NCBI GenBank assembly: GCA_964016875.1
Contig: OZ024719.1
Span: 26,665,877-26,729,876, forward strand
Reading direction: 5' to 3'
Length of the DNA stretch: 64,000 bases
Source of the DNA: Fallopia convolvulus
Lineage: Eukaryota; Streptophyta; Magnoliopsida; Caryophyllales; Polygonaceae
Below are positions 33,572-45,014 of the stretch, in pieces. Each line of letters starts with the position of its first letter. Position 1 is the stretch's first letter. Both the position numbers and the translations under genes were made by a program. The notes below the pieces were generated by a model. It saw nothing but the letters and a program-made list of their open reading frames with translations. It was not told where the DNA came from and made no database searches.

Positions 33572-34247
33572 TGATTGCTTTCCCTTTTGATTTGATTGCT
33601 TTCTTTGCTTGTCACATGGAGTAGATCTCCTTGATCTTGGGTTATGGGGGAAAACCCTAGCTAGGTTTAGGCTAGAAACCCCAATTCCATAGCCTTGAGT
33701 GTTTGATCTAAGGAACCCACTCTACATAGAGCTACAATTCCTTGCGAAAGTTGGGAATCAAGGCTTGAGATTGGCAAAGTAGCGAAAGTGAACATGTGTC
33801 AATCTCAAGACCTTGCTTCGAAGGGGATTTCCCCAATGATCGAGGTGTAGAAGTGGTTGGAACGAGGGCAAAAGCACTCGATCCTAGTCCGATCATCACT
33901 CATTGCTTGAATTGGGGTGGAAAAGCCTTAATCTACTAGGGAAGGAACCCAAAAGCCCAAGATCTACTTTTAAATCTTTGAAGTTCGACATCCCCAGCTA
34001 CCTCGGGCCCGACTTACCCAGTGTCGGTCCCGACTTCCTCTTGTCGCCAACCTCGGGCCCGACGTGACCTCAATGTCGGTCCCGACTGTTTTCTTTGTTT
34101 TCCTTTGTTTTAAACCCTCCTTTCTAGCTTTCTAGTATCTAGGCACATCGATCGAGGAGACTTCCCGAGTGTTCGACACCCACCACGTACTACAACGGGG
34201 TCGGGTTATAAATTATATCTCTAGACCCTCGCATTTCGAGGCGATCA
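33572..34247 (+). repeat. LTR4, truncated 3' LTR of B1
   Basis: Matches LTR1 from about 14466 to 15141 and ends GCGATCA at the target duplication. The first ~720 bp of the LTR, with the TATA box, and the last ~140 bp of UTR with the purine tract are missing. The joint sits on TGAT, present at both break points. Confidence 0.9.
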
Positions 34248-34252
34248 GTTGT
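34248..34252. repeat. Target duplication of B1, right copy (GTTGT)
   Basis: Exact partner of 13738-13742, directly after the LTR end GCGATCA. Confidence 0.95.
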
Positions 34253-35609
34253 AATGAAGCTTGGTAAAGACAAATAGGCTTGGAAATATTTTAGCTATGT
34301 GGTGCTAATAATATCCGGGAATCAAAGACTCCTAAAAACAACTCACATCTCACCAAAAACTCTCATAAAAGATAACCAAACTCACTCTTCTTATACACAC
34401 TCATTTTTACTCACCCTTTACCATCCTAGAAAGTCTCATAACAATTTGAAAGAATCTCTGATATTATCTATTAAACTCAAATGCACTTCAACTCTTCACC
34501 TCTTTTTTATCATTCTCCTTCTCTTTCCTCCTTTTTTTTCTTTTTTTCTTTTTTTTTCTTCGCCGCCTCGTTAACGAACCTATATCAGGGTCGTTAACGA
34601 GCTACCGTACATTTCTTTCTCTTCTTCTGACTACATCCATCAAAAACTTTATTTTGTGCATTTTTTTTTATCAAGAGACCTTTCTTATTACATGTAATAA
34701 CAAGAGACTTCCAATCTATCCTTCCCAAATACCCTTCAATTTAAGCAAAATATAAGCAACTCTTCTCTTTTTAACACTACACAAAACCTACCTCTCCAAT
34801 CTAAGTCCTAATTCCCGGATAGGGTCAAGCTTATCTCGGCTAGGGAATAATTTTTGTGGAGCTAAAAATAGAAGGTTTCAGGCTAGAATTGGTTATCAAA
34901 AAGAAGAAATAATGTAAAGGTAGATAGGGAATAATAGGGCTTATGAAAATAAGTTCTCCATCATATAATCTTCACAAGTAATGAACTAAAAATCTTATAA
35001 GGGTCTCAAGATATAGATAACCATCACAATTCCAAGAGATAATATGCATAAAGAGAGTAAATTACACACGAAAAGAAGAGGGAATTTTAAATGTTTTCCC
35101 TATAAGGCCAAAAATAACTCACAAGGTAAATTTTGTTGGATTGCATCATCTATGCTATAAAGTATATGTGCTCAATTTCATTAAATGCTATCTTCTTTTA
35201 AAACCAATAATTTCAAGTTTAAGAATCCGGCTATACTTTTAAAGACATGCTTGCAAGGAATTATATGATTAAGTTATCGATTGCTATCATAGAACTTAAG
35301 AAGGGATATCTATCAATTCTAAAACTCTTTTTTTTTAGATTTTAGATTTTTTGAAATTTTTCAAAAAAAATATTTCTATATTTTTTCGACATAAAGTAAT
35401 AGGAAACGCATAAACACCAACACATAAACACTTAGGACATAAGTTTTCTACTTTCTCCCACCCCATACTTAAAATTACAGTGTCCCCACTGTAAGAAAAA
35501 TAAGAAGAAGGAAAAGAAATAGAAAAGAAAACAAAAAATTTAAAAAGAAAAAGAAAGACATAAAAACTTACAAAGTTGTAAAAGTGGAAACAAGGAAAAA
35601 CTTTATCTT
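34253..35609. other. 3' UTR of Athila A
   Basis: Non-coding. It holds a TCGTTAACGA doublet (34566-34600), a pyrimidine-rich run (34500-34562) and, on the minus strand, TTTTAAGTATGGGGTGGG near 35470, which is also found at the start of the B1 and B2 3' UTRs. The A segment at 13335-13737 is the other half of this UTR, separated by B1. Confidence 0.75.
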
Positions 35610-37227
35610 CGAGCTGAATTAATGGTTCGGTGGAGGAAAGTAGTGCTCAAAGTTCCCCATGAAGTCGTACATCGGCCTCCAACGCTCATCGTCCTCCGCC
35701 TCTCTCTGACGCTGCCTCTGATCCTCCATCGACATGCGAGCGGAATAGACAGTTTCTCATCTATCCATCCTCCTATGAATGTGATCCTGCTGGAGGTGAA
35801 GCTTCTGCATCCGTGCAGAAAGATCCTCGACCCATGGTGGTGGTATACTCGATCCTGTGTACTTGGGCTGAGGAGGTGGTGGGTAGTGAGGCTGGAAATG
35901 GTCTTGATACATCACCGGGTTGTAAGGCATGAGTCCATAAGCATGAGGGTCGACAGGAGCTAGTGGTGGGTCGGCAAGAGCTCTCGGCACCTCGTTAACG
36001 AAGCTGGGTGCCTCGTTAACAGGGTTGGGATGGGGCTGGAAGTGGTCGTTAACGAACCTGGTGGGATCGAACAAAGATGTTGCCCCCTAAGACCTCTGTG
36101 TCGATGTCTTCTTCCTCGAAATTGAGCTCCTCAGTGCCGCCCTCGGTGTCGGCTTCTTCGGTGTCGTTGCCTACTACCTCGGTGTCCTCTTCTTCATCTT
36201 CATCTTCATCCTCATCCATGTCGTCTCGCTCAAACCGGGTTTCACATGGCCTAAGCGAAAGCTCGTCCTCCGGTTTAGGCTCCAATGGGTAGGCATGTCC
36301 CGTCCACACCTCGTACCAATTCGGTACGTAGAGAAGCTCTTACTTGTCGAGGGTGGGTATAACTATGCGATCTTGAACCTTCACCTTGTATCCTCCCTCG
36401 GCTTGAATGAAGACACCGGAGCTATACCAATAGTTTTTGTTGAGGAGTTGGGCGTGAGCTGGTGTGTAGCGGGTGAGATCGACTCCAAGATTCTTAGCCA
36501 AGAGGCTAACCAAATTGCCACACCACACCTCCTTGGACTTGGTAGATTTTCCGATGTAGTAGAGCCATTCGTACCCCAAATTAAAGAGGTCGGGCTCCTC
36601 AAAAAGGATGGTGCGGAAGCAAGCAACCTCCGTCCTTGTAGGCCGGTTCTACTCTCTCTTCGGCCAAAATGTCGCGGCGAGGACTCTAAGAATAATCCTG
36701 AAGATGGGGTTGATGATGGTTGCCCCGGATAGCGCCGCGGTGGAGGATTGAACCTCCCCGGTGATGTAGCTCCAAGTGCGGGTCACTCGGTAGTCCTTCA
36801 AGCTATAATCTCTAGACAGGTTTGGGAGCTCCAAGATTGCGTTGAACTCCGCCATTGTGAAGTCACGGTCCTCGTTACCGAGCCGAAACCGGATCCGTCC
36901 TAACGAGGTCTTCGACGAGAAGTTGTTTTCCAAGGTGGCCAAGAACTCGGATGTGAGGGCCGGATAGTGTGGCAAGCTCTCTTGCTTCAAAAGATGGGCG
37001 GCCCCAAGAATGATGAAATCGTCTTTGACATTTGTGTAGATCCCTGTGGTGACAACGCTGGACTTTGAGAACCATCGGGTGTAATGGTCCTTCTCCAGAA
37101 AATCTCGGTAGCGCCGTACTTGGCTCTGGGTGCTCAAAATCACATCATCCACTCGAGGTGGAGATGGGGACCTATGGTTCCTCCTCTTCTTCTGAGCTCG
37201 GGTAGCGGGTCTGCTTGAACTTGTCAT
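35610..37227 (-). pseudogene. Athila A downstream ORF (ATHILA ORF1-type protein), frameshifted
   Basis: Reading begins MTSSSRPATRAQKKRRNHRS at 37227 and contains PHYPALTSEFLATLENNF, RIRFRLGNEDRDFTMAEFNA and FWPKRE, then continues in other frames (MGYEWLYYIGKS near 36579, an acidic run near 36220, and a Pro-rich tail near 35760-36074). The same order occurs in the B2 ORF at 22735. It corresponds to the protein class Pfam calls ATHILA, of unknown function, sometimes discussed as env-like. A TTTTGTAG acceptor-like site directly precedes the ATG. Frameshifts near 36640 and 36310 break it. Confidence 0.75.
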
Positions 37228-38441
37228 GGATCCTACAAAATAATCAAGATTTTTCCAAGATAAGATCCACTCAAAAATAGATAGGTACGAGACCCCATAC
37301 TTGGTCTCGAATTAACCTCGGAATTATTCGTTAACTACCCAATTGGGTCGTTTACGATTCTGGACCGGATTGATCGATGAAGCATTGCAAGGTCGTTAAC
37401 GAGCCTGGGTGGGTCGTTAACGAGCCGCCGAGAACGAAACCAGAATTTCCGACTTTAATCTACCTCAAATTACAGCACAAATCAAGCATGCCATCTTCTA
37501 TATTTTTCCACCAATCCCAAAGACGGGTATAAGCACCCCATACTTGCTCAATTACCCATCCCGAACGTGCTAAAATTACCCGAACTTTTGACATGCAAAG
37601 TTCGAACTTAAGATTTAGAACAAGAAAAATTCATGCTTTCCTAACTAAAGTGTTTGCAATAGATAATCCAACATGAATAATTCTTCCTAAAACATAAACT
37701 ACTAAGCACAATCAAGAATTTTTATGAACAAAAATCAAGCATGCAAATCGACCTTTCTAAGAACACGATTCATGACACGAAATTTCGACCGTAAAGATAA
37801 TCAATCATGCAATTTCGAGCAAGGGTTTAGAAATCATACCGGAGAATCGAGAAATTGAAGAACAAGGGTCGGAATCGGGGTGGTTAACGAGCTTGTGTCT
37901 CGTTGGTGATCGGTTTCCGAGCTCCGGTAACGACGGCCTCTCGGTGGTCGGTGGAGTGAGGGATTCCGAACCGGTGGGAGAGAAGGGAGAGGGATTGAGA
38001 GCTTTTTGGGTTTGGGGAAGTATGATTTTGAGAGGGTAGTGGTAGATTTGTGGAAGGGAGTAAAAGGGGTTTATATAGGAGGGGAAGGGGTAGAGGTGGG
38101 TGGCGGCTAGGGTAAAAGATAGGATAGATTAGGTTAAAATTCTTACCTGCCCCGTTTCTTGACGAGTCGGGTCTTCGAACCGGGTCGTTAACGACCCTGG
38201 GTGGGTCGTTAACGAGCCACCGTGGCCTCTTGGAGTTATTTTTCGATCCCTTTCTCCTGAAATCTTGTTAGCTCAAAAATTCTAATTTATATCCTAACTA
38301 AAACTAAAAAGAAAAACAAAAGAAAGCTAAGAAATAATCTAAAAAGAAAATAAAAGAAAAACTAAACCTATTCTAGAAGCGGGTTGCCTCCCGTAAGCGC
38401 TATTTTTAACGTCGTTAGCCCGACGAGCTCCCTTGCTAGTC
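37228..38441. other. Leader between gag-protease and downstream ORF in A
   Basis: Non-coding. It holds TCGTTAACGA doublets near 37393-37425 and 38184-38216 and two minus-strand AAGTATGGGGT tracts (near 37305 and 37530). The corresponding leader in B2 is 21416-22734. Confidence 0.7.
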
Positions 38442-41147
38442 TCATGGTGGTTCATGTATAGCCATGTTGGGGTCTTGATGTACCCCTCTTGTAGCCTTAC
38501 AGCCTCTGTGTGCTTGAGTTGCTAAATTAGGCCCCTTTTCTTCTATTAGTACGCTTGATATCCCTGGATTGTCAGTGTAGTCCGAAAGCCAAGGTGGTTT
38601 GGACTTTTCTGTAATACATATAGTAGGGCCTTGGTTAAACTCTTGCACGTGAGACTTAGTGATCGACAGATGTGGCTCGGTAGGGACTCTTGTGTCGAGT
38701 TCGGGTTGAGTCAACTCTATTTGTGCGACTCCAACTGGGTCGTTGGCTTTTTGATCCAAGTTGAATTCCACCCGTTCTTCTCCTATATCAAAAGTGAGGA
38801 GTCCCTTCCGCACATCAACTCTTGCTCCTGCTGTGGCTAAGAATGGTCGCCCGAGAATTATGGGTACATGAGGGTCTTCAGGCATATCAAGGACGATAAA
38901 ATCATTCGGTATAAAGAATTTTCCGACTTGAATAGGATAGTCGTCCACCACTCCTGTGGCTTTGACACTTGACCCATCTGCCATGTACAGATTCATGTCT
39001 ACTGGCTCTAGTGGTCCCATATTAGCTTTAGACCAGATGGAGAGCGGAACAAGACTAGCACTGGCACCTAGATCGCATAAAGCCTTGAACTTGTGGTTGC
39101 CTATGCCGATTGTGATTGCAAACCTTCCTGGATCTCCTAGCTTTTCCGGTAGAGCTATCGATCTGACTTCATCCTGCAGCTCTGTAATAGATCTTTTCCT
39201 GCTAAGAATATCTTTCAAAAACTTTGTGTAAGCCGGCATTTCGCTTAGGGCCTCAGCGAATGGGATGGAAATATTAAAGCCCTGAAGAATCTTAACGAAA
39301 CGCTTGAACTTACTCTCAGTAGAGTCCATAGATTTCTTAGTTGGAAATGGAAGAGATTTCACCATTCTCGGAACAAAGTTAGGCTCGAGAGGTGAGAGTA
39401 CCGGGTCGACACTGGGGTCGATTGGTGTCCTCGGCGGGTCGTTACCGACCCTGGTGGGGTCGTTAACTACCCTGGAATTGAGAGGGAGGCTCGGTTTAGA
39501 GAACTTACCTGTGGTAGGGTCGTTAGGGACCCTCGGAGCCTCGTCATCCTGGTTTGTAGGCTCGGTATGTGCTCTCGCTGGCTCGTTAACGAGCTGGTTG
39601 GCAAGGTCTTGTTCCTCCTTCTCTTCAGCTTGAATTCTCTCCGGTAGTGTCTTCCCACTTCTGAGGTGTACCGCTGCTATTTGGCCTCTAGGGTTCTCCT
39701 CGGGGCGGCCCTGGAGTTGCCCTTGTGGTCTTGGAATCCGTGCAGCTAGGTCCCCTAGTTGGGAATCAACACTCCTCTTCCAAATATCGAACTCTCCCCA
39801 TCTTTTATCTTGTTGGTTCAGTTTGGCTTGAACGTCATCAACTTTGTTGTTCACTCCGTTGATGCTCTCCTTTATCTCCTGAACCCATGATGGCGTCTCC
39901 TGATGGCCTGGAGGTCGATATGGTGCAGGTCGTCTATCTGGTGGGGCCCCTGCGTAGTTTTGACTTGTATTCTGATTGCCCCATGGTTGATAGTTGTTCG
40001 ACCTGTCATTATAATTAGGTTGGTTCCTGTATGGTCCTCTCATATAGTTCATCTCAGCTATTGTCTCAGCGGTTCTAACCTGCTCAATGTTAGTGCAAGC
40101 AGAAGTACTATGTGCAGAAGAACCACATTCTTGACATGATTGAGAGGATTTCAGAAAACTTACCTGTTTCCTCAGACGGTTGACCTCATCTTGTAAGAAT
40201 TGATTTTTAACATCCGGGTCAACTTCTTCTCGGTTAGGTATGTAGAGACGTTTTTGAGTTTGTGGAGTTTGCTGGGTTCCATACATAGCATCGTAATTAG
40301 CCAGCTTATCCAACAGTTTCCAAGCCTCTGTCGGGTTCATCTCTATAAAACCGCACGCAGTATGCGTGTTGATGCGGTTCTTGGTCTCTGCGTTGATACC
40401 CTGGAAAAAGATTTCTTGCAAAACATATAAAGGTTGCCCATGAGTAGGGCACTGTCTAAGCATCTCTTTGAATCTTTCCCATGTTTTAACAAATGTTTCA
40501 TTAGGCAACTAGTGATAAGAGGTGATGCGTTTCTTCAACTCCGTTGTCTTAGCAGGAGGGAAAAACTTTGTAAGAAATTGATCATACAAAGCTTTCCAAG
40601 TCCTGATAGACTTAGAAGGTAGGCTCTCTAACCAGTTCAGGGCCTTTCCAGTAAGAGACCATCTAAAAGCTTTTAACAGAACATATTCTAATGAGACACC
40701 TTCAGCAGCTATGGTGTCACATAAATCAAGAAAGTTTCTAATATGCTCCATAGGGCACTCAGCAGGTTTCCCCTCAAACTGAGCCCGTTTGATTAAGGAT
40801 ATAAATTGAGACTTGATCTAAAAAGGTTTCTCTATCGCTGGAAGCACAATAGGAGATTCTGGCACCCTCAGTTCCGGATGCATGTATTGTTTGGCATTCA
40901 TTGAATAGGCATCAAGCTCTTCTTGTAGTCGAGCCTTGTCAGCTCGTTGACGCTCAGCTTCGGCGTCTACGCCGTCCTTCTCGGCTTTTAGTGCCTCCAT
41001 CTGGGTCCGGAGGATCTCTAACTCGCGAGCCATCTCTTCTGCTGTGGCCATGGCTCGGTTTTCTCGGAGTCGATGGTGCAGGGAACGTTCGGGTTCTAAG
41101 TAATAACCTGTGTTATCAAACTGAAGCCTTCTTCGTCCTACCGGCAT
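38442..41147 (-). pseudogene. Athila A gag-protease with two TAG stops
   Basis: One minus-strand frame runs from 41147 to 38442, interrupted only by TAG at 40818-40820 and 40509-40511. Order: N-terminal coiled coil (EMARELEILRTQMEALKAEK), the gag core (PMEHIRNFLDLCDTIAAEGV, LTKFFPPAKTTELKKRI, RFKEMLRQCPTHGQP), a zinc knuckle CQECGSSAHSTSAC, a proline-rich linker containing repeated NDP motifs, and an aspartic protease with CDLGASASLVP and ILGRPFLATAGARVDV. The protein ends soon after protease (HQDPNMAIHEPP), with no RT following. The layout matches that of B2. Confidence 0.9.
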
Positions 41148-41240
41148 ACACTGAGAAAACAGACAAAGAAAACAAAAATTAAAAGCAAAAACGGGGTCGG
41201 GCTATTCCCGAACCCAAAGATAAACTAACAACTCGTTGCT

Positions 41241-41258
41241 TCCCCGGCAACGACGCCA
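41241..41258 (-). other. Primer binding site of Athila A (tRNA-Asp type)
   Basis: On the minus strand TGGCGTCGTTGCCGGGGA lies 3 bases after the 5' LTR end. It differs by one base from the Athila-type site TGGCGCCGTTGCCGGGGA seen in B1 and B2, a C to T change. Confidence 0.9.
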
Positions 41259-41261
41259 ATT

Positions 41262-42764
41262 TGTTGAGAGGGTTTCTTGACAATAAATAAATTTATAGTC
41301 AAGACCCCGCTGAGTATAGGGAGGTCAAGATCGTTCCACAGGAAGCAAGGTTGTTCGTTTATCAATCTACTAAAAAGCAAACAAAAACAAATAAAAACAC
41401 TCACGAGCAGCCTCGTTAACGACGTTGTCAGGGTCGTTAACAAACCACCGAACACAAGAAAACTTCAAATAACGACCTAATTAAAATCTAATTAAATTCG
41501 GTACCGAGGCAAGTACTCAGCAACGAAAATTCACTAGAGATAATTCAAATAAAACAAAGATCTAGGATTTAGGGACACCACAACATAGCCAAGCATAAAA
41601 ACTCGTAAGAAGATAAGATCATGCCTTCAAACAGATAGAGACATCAACTTTCGTTGACTTAGCAAGTAAATTAACAAACTTTCGCATCCTAATTCACTTA
41701 ATTGCTCGTTTTGGATCTAAAGCTTGAAACTTTCGTTTTCAAACAATATCAACCTTCAAGTTACTAATTTTCTCTTTCAATCAAGTTAAAAACCTAAATT
41801 ACCTCAACTTTCGTTTTGGTATAAGCACAACAAACAATTCTCAATCAAAGATAAAAGGCATTCACAACACAATCCTATTCATCAAACATGCTCAACTATG
41901 TCGGGCTTAACCCCGACCCTAGAAAAAGAAACTACTCACTAATCATAACTAAGAAACCAAAAATCTCAATCAAAAGAAACATTGAAAACAAAACAAAACT
42001 CGAATTAATAAGAAAAATATCGTCTTACAGAGATTCAGAAGAAACCAAAAAACATTGAAATACCGAACCACAATCACGACCAACGACCTCGGTGACTGTC
42101 GTCTACCGAGCCTCCTCGGTCCTCTCCGATCTGACTTTCTCTCTCTCGGCCCTTCGAAAATCTCTTCCTAAAAATTCTCCTCCAAAAGCTTCCCCTTTCT
42201 ATGCTAGATAGAAGGCTATTTATAAAAAAACTAAAAACTAAAAAAGGCTAAAAGATATAAACTTTCCTAAAAAGATAGAAACAAACCCTAAAAGATAGAA
42301 ATAAAATCTAAAAAGATATTAAGACCTAAAATACATATTCTAATCACCCCAAAAGATTCTAAAAAGATACTCAACCGACACGGAAATAAATTTCCGCTCA
42401 GGATCGGTGAATTATAAAATAAATACTTCAAATCTTCTCCTTCGTGGCCTCGTTAACGAACCCTCACAACCTCGTTAACGAGCCTGGGCTTTGTTTTCTT
42501 CCACACTTCCTCTCGTGATCTCGAGCTCTGACTTCTTCAATCTTGCACTCCTCCGTCTTTCGCTGTAATGCTCCAAATCCAGCTCCATATAGCTCTTTTC
42601 CTCGCTAAAACCTACAAAATTCACAAAATAGCGTAGCTTCCACTATTTTTATAGAAATATGCAAAACTACCTAAAAACACACAAAACTAAACCTAAACTA
42701 AACCAAACTAAACCTAATAAGCAAAGAAAACCTACTAAAAACTATACTAAAAATGCGAACATCA
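41262..42764 (-). repeat. Athila A 5' LTR (right)
   Basis: 1503 bp; on the minus strand this is the 5' LTR that would drive transcription into gag. It has a TATAAATA box on the minus strand (42217-42224) and keeps more of the CGTTAACG palindromes than its partner (41407 and 42449-42484). Confidence 0.95.
42217..42224 (-). promoter_or_regulatory. TATA box in the 5' LTR of A
   Basis: TATAAATA on the minus strand; it would place the start of the element transcript a few tens of bases further on, inside the LTR. Confidence 0.6.
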
Positions 42765-42769
42765 TCTGA
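42765..42769. repeat. Target duplication of Athila A, right copy (TCTGA)
   Basis: Exact partner of 11828-11832, lying between the LTR end (CATCA) and the PMD frame. Confidence 0.95.
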
Positions 42770-43093
42770 CGGAGTTGTTGTACTTCGATTTTCGGAACGT
42801 AGACCATGCCCTCATTTCTGCTTTTATCGAGCGTTGACATCCCGAGACCAACAACTTTCACTTTCCATGGGGCGAGATCACTTTTACACTCCACGATATC
42901 GCAGTGATCCTCCGCTTGTCGATCGAGGGGCACGAGGTAGCTCACATGTTCTCCTTTACTGAGTGCACTGATTTGGTTGAGTATATGTTTGGCACGAGGG
43001 AGGACTATCTATTACCCGGGGAGCGTGACTTCCTCAGGGGCCTTAGGAAGGGCCGTCTCCACGACCGCAATTTTTTGTGGCATCCTACTGGTT
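42770..43093 (+). pseudogene. PMD (MAIN-like) gene, core part after the Athila insertion
   Basis: The frame resumes directly after the target duplication: ELLYFDFRNVDHALISAFIE, then HPETNNFHFPWGEITFTLHD, IAVILRLSIEGHEV and LPGERDFLRGLRKGRLHDR. The pattern LISAFIER-HPET-FHFPWGEIT-TLHDIAVIL is the signature of the plant mobile domain. A TGA replaces the conserved Trp between ER and HPET. With one target copy removed the frame joins that at 11832 without a shift (RQTGL followed by TELLYF). The similarity ends near 43093, where the convergent transposase begins. Confidence 0.75.
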
Positions 43094-43097
43094 AGTT

Positions 43098-44908
43098 GAT
43101 CTTGTTGCAAAATGTAGAATATGATCGGACCACGCATTCACTAGCTTCTCCTTATACGGAGTGAACCATGTCTTCTCAACATATGACACCAAACCTCGTT
43201 CACCTTTGTCGTTTCATATATTTTGAAAATGGTCAAGTTGGGCCTCATACTCCTCCTCGACGTGTGCCCTAATAACTCGACGAACGCTACTAGAGAATCG
43301 GTCCGGGTCTATTTATTGTGTTTTTGCATATGCCCTCACGTTCCGAGCCACATGTACTTGACACAAGGAGTGGGGACCTTGAAGACATGCTTCACCGCCT
43401 TCAATGCTCCAAGCTCTCTATCCGACATGAAACAACACGACTTTTGGTTGCCGAATCAAAACTTCAATCGCGAGAGTGCCCAAGTGAAGTACTCCGTATT
43501 CTCCTTCCTCATGAAGACATTAGCAATACAATACGTCAAGTTTGTGGATGTCATCCCTACAAACTCCAAACAAGGCCATCTGTACCTATCACATTGACAA
43601 CAAATAGTTATATATCAAGAATTAATGATCACTAAAACAATTAAATAACAAAAACATGGTACATAAACGAGATGACATACCTATTGGTCTTGTACGTGCA
43701 ATCCATGATAATGACATTCGGAAACATCCTCAACAAATATCGTGAGTTCGGATGACTAATAAACAACGCGCTCAACGCCAACTCCCCATCCTTTCTCCTT
43801 TGTCTCATTGTGTCGGTGGAGTATCCCTTCTCCTTCAACCACGCCAAGGAGTATTGTGTCACATTCAATTGACCCATTGAAATCCTCCTTTGAGACGCCT
43901 TGAAATTATAGACTTTTGTCCTCGATAGTAAGGTTTCGGGGCTGCGATTGATTAGGTCTGTAAAGAGGGACTTAGGCTTTGTACCTGGCGTACTAGCAAC
44001 TATTATGTGGTTGCGTTCTTCCGCACTAAGACGATGTGCACCCTAGCCCCTTTCAAATCCGGGGGAAGCTCATAGTTATGGAACCCTCTTATCACCGATA
44101 ATGTCCAATGAGAGGGTGCATATGAATTCCCTCTTCTCAAGAACCCATGCAACTCAAAAGGACACTCGGTTTTCTTCGAATCCCATTCTTTCTTCACCTC
44201 CTTCTTCCTCCCCGATCTATACTTACCCGAACTTAAACATTGCAAAATGATCTTATTGAGTTTGGACGACTTGGTCGTTATGATCATAGATAGAACAAGA
44301 CCAATCTTTCTAACCCATTGTCTCAACTCTTCCATTGTATCAAATCCATCATTTGTAAAGTACGTAGAGAAGTCGACTTTCGTATGATTAACAATAACAT
44401 GCTCACTATACGGACAAACCTATGAATAAAACCGAAAATCTTTAAACTAGGCTCGTAATAACTACGATCTTGCAAATTTTCAAAAACATTCAAATAAATA
44501 ATAATGTAATAAAAACTAATAAACAACAATCAAATAATTATCAATTTCTCATGACAATATAACATTGAAATAAAAATCATACAATGCATAATTAAGTCAA
44601 ACAATCATCATCATTTACGAATTCAATTTCGAGTTTATACTCCAAATTAGACACTGGACTAGTAATCGACCAACAACCAATAATTTCAAGTTTTAGTCTA
44701 AACTAAAATCGATAAATTTGAATTTCACCCAAAGAAATTGCAAACTATAAACTAAACAAATGCTATATTATAATTTTAGGATTCAACATATACTAACCAA
44801 TTCATTATCGGGAAGAGAAACATCGCCCACAGAAGAGGTTAACTCCGAAGAATATGATAACCTGCTAAACGATGACGTCTTTGTGGACCCGCTACTCGAA
44901 GTCGACAT
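43098..44908 (-). pseudogene. MULE transposase (FAR1-related), three exons, broken
   Basis: Minus strand. Exon 1 44798-44908 starts MSTSSSGSTKTSS; exon 2 43681-44419; exon 3 from 43585 to about 43098, with GT-AG borders. Exon 2 has the FAR1-type DNA-binding region (ECPFELHGFLRRG, HWTLSVIRGFHNYELP) and the first catalytic block IIMDCTYKTNRY; exon 3 continues FVGMTSTNLTYCIANVFM, FMSDRELGALKAVKHVF with the second Asp region, and TWFTPYKEKLVNAWSDHILHF. Frameshift near 44003 and in-frame stops in exon 3 show decay. The C-terminus with the catalytic Glu and zinc finger is not seen, cut where the PMD frame ends. Confidence 0.8.
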
Positions 44909-45014
44909 CTCACGAGAATGCACTTTGTCGTATATCCTCTCTTGTTTAGTGGAATTAACAATTGAAAAGTGAATAGTGAAAACCCACGGACCCCGTAAAA
45001 AAGGTGATTTATGT

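Larger units (their letters stand above)
13743..34247 (+). mobile_element. Athila-lineage element B1, gag-pol type, inserted in A
   Basis: LTR1 (13743-15141), primer site, gag (15385-16882), then after the B2 insertion protease-RT-RNaseH-integrase (27700-31970), 3' UTR and a truncated LTR4 (33572-34247). The 5-bp duplication GTTGT (13738-13742, 34248-34252) is exact. Without B2 it is about 9.7 kb. Gag and pol were in one continuous frame across the B2 insertion point. It has no downstream Athila-type ORF. The purine tract and the first half of the 3' LTR are deleted. Confidence 0.95.
11833..42764 (-). mobile_element. Athila-lineage element A, minus strand, no RT or integrase
   Basis: Two long terminal repeats (11833-13334 and 41262-42764), TG...CA ends, a perfect 5-bp duplication TCTGA (11828-11832 and 42765-42769), a tRNA-Asp-type primer site and a purine tract define the element. 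Excluding B1 it is about 10.4 kb. It encodes gag-protease and an Athila-type downstream ORF on the minus strand. No reverse transcriptase or integrase is visible between them, so A was probably non-autonomous when it moved. It is interrupted by B1 at 13742/34248. Confidence 0.95.

Noticed and set aside
36077..36292. Ser-rich plus-strand frame
   Set aside because: It is the complement of the acidic Glu/Asp run of the Athila A downstream ORF.
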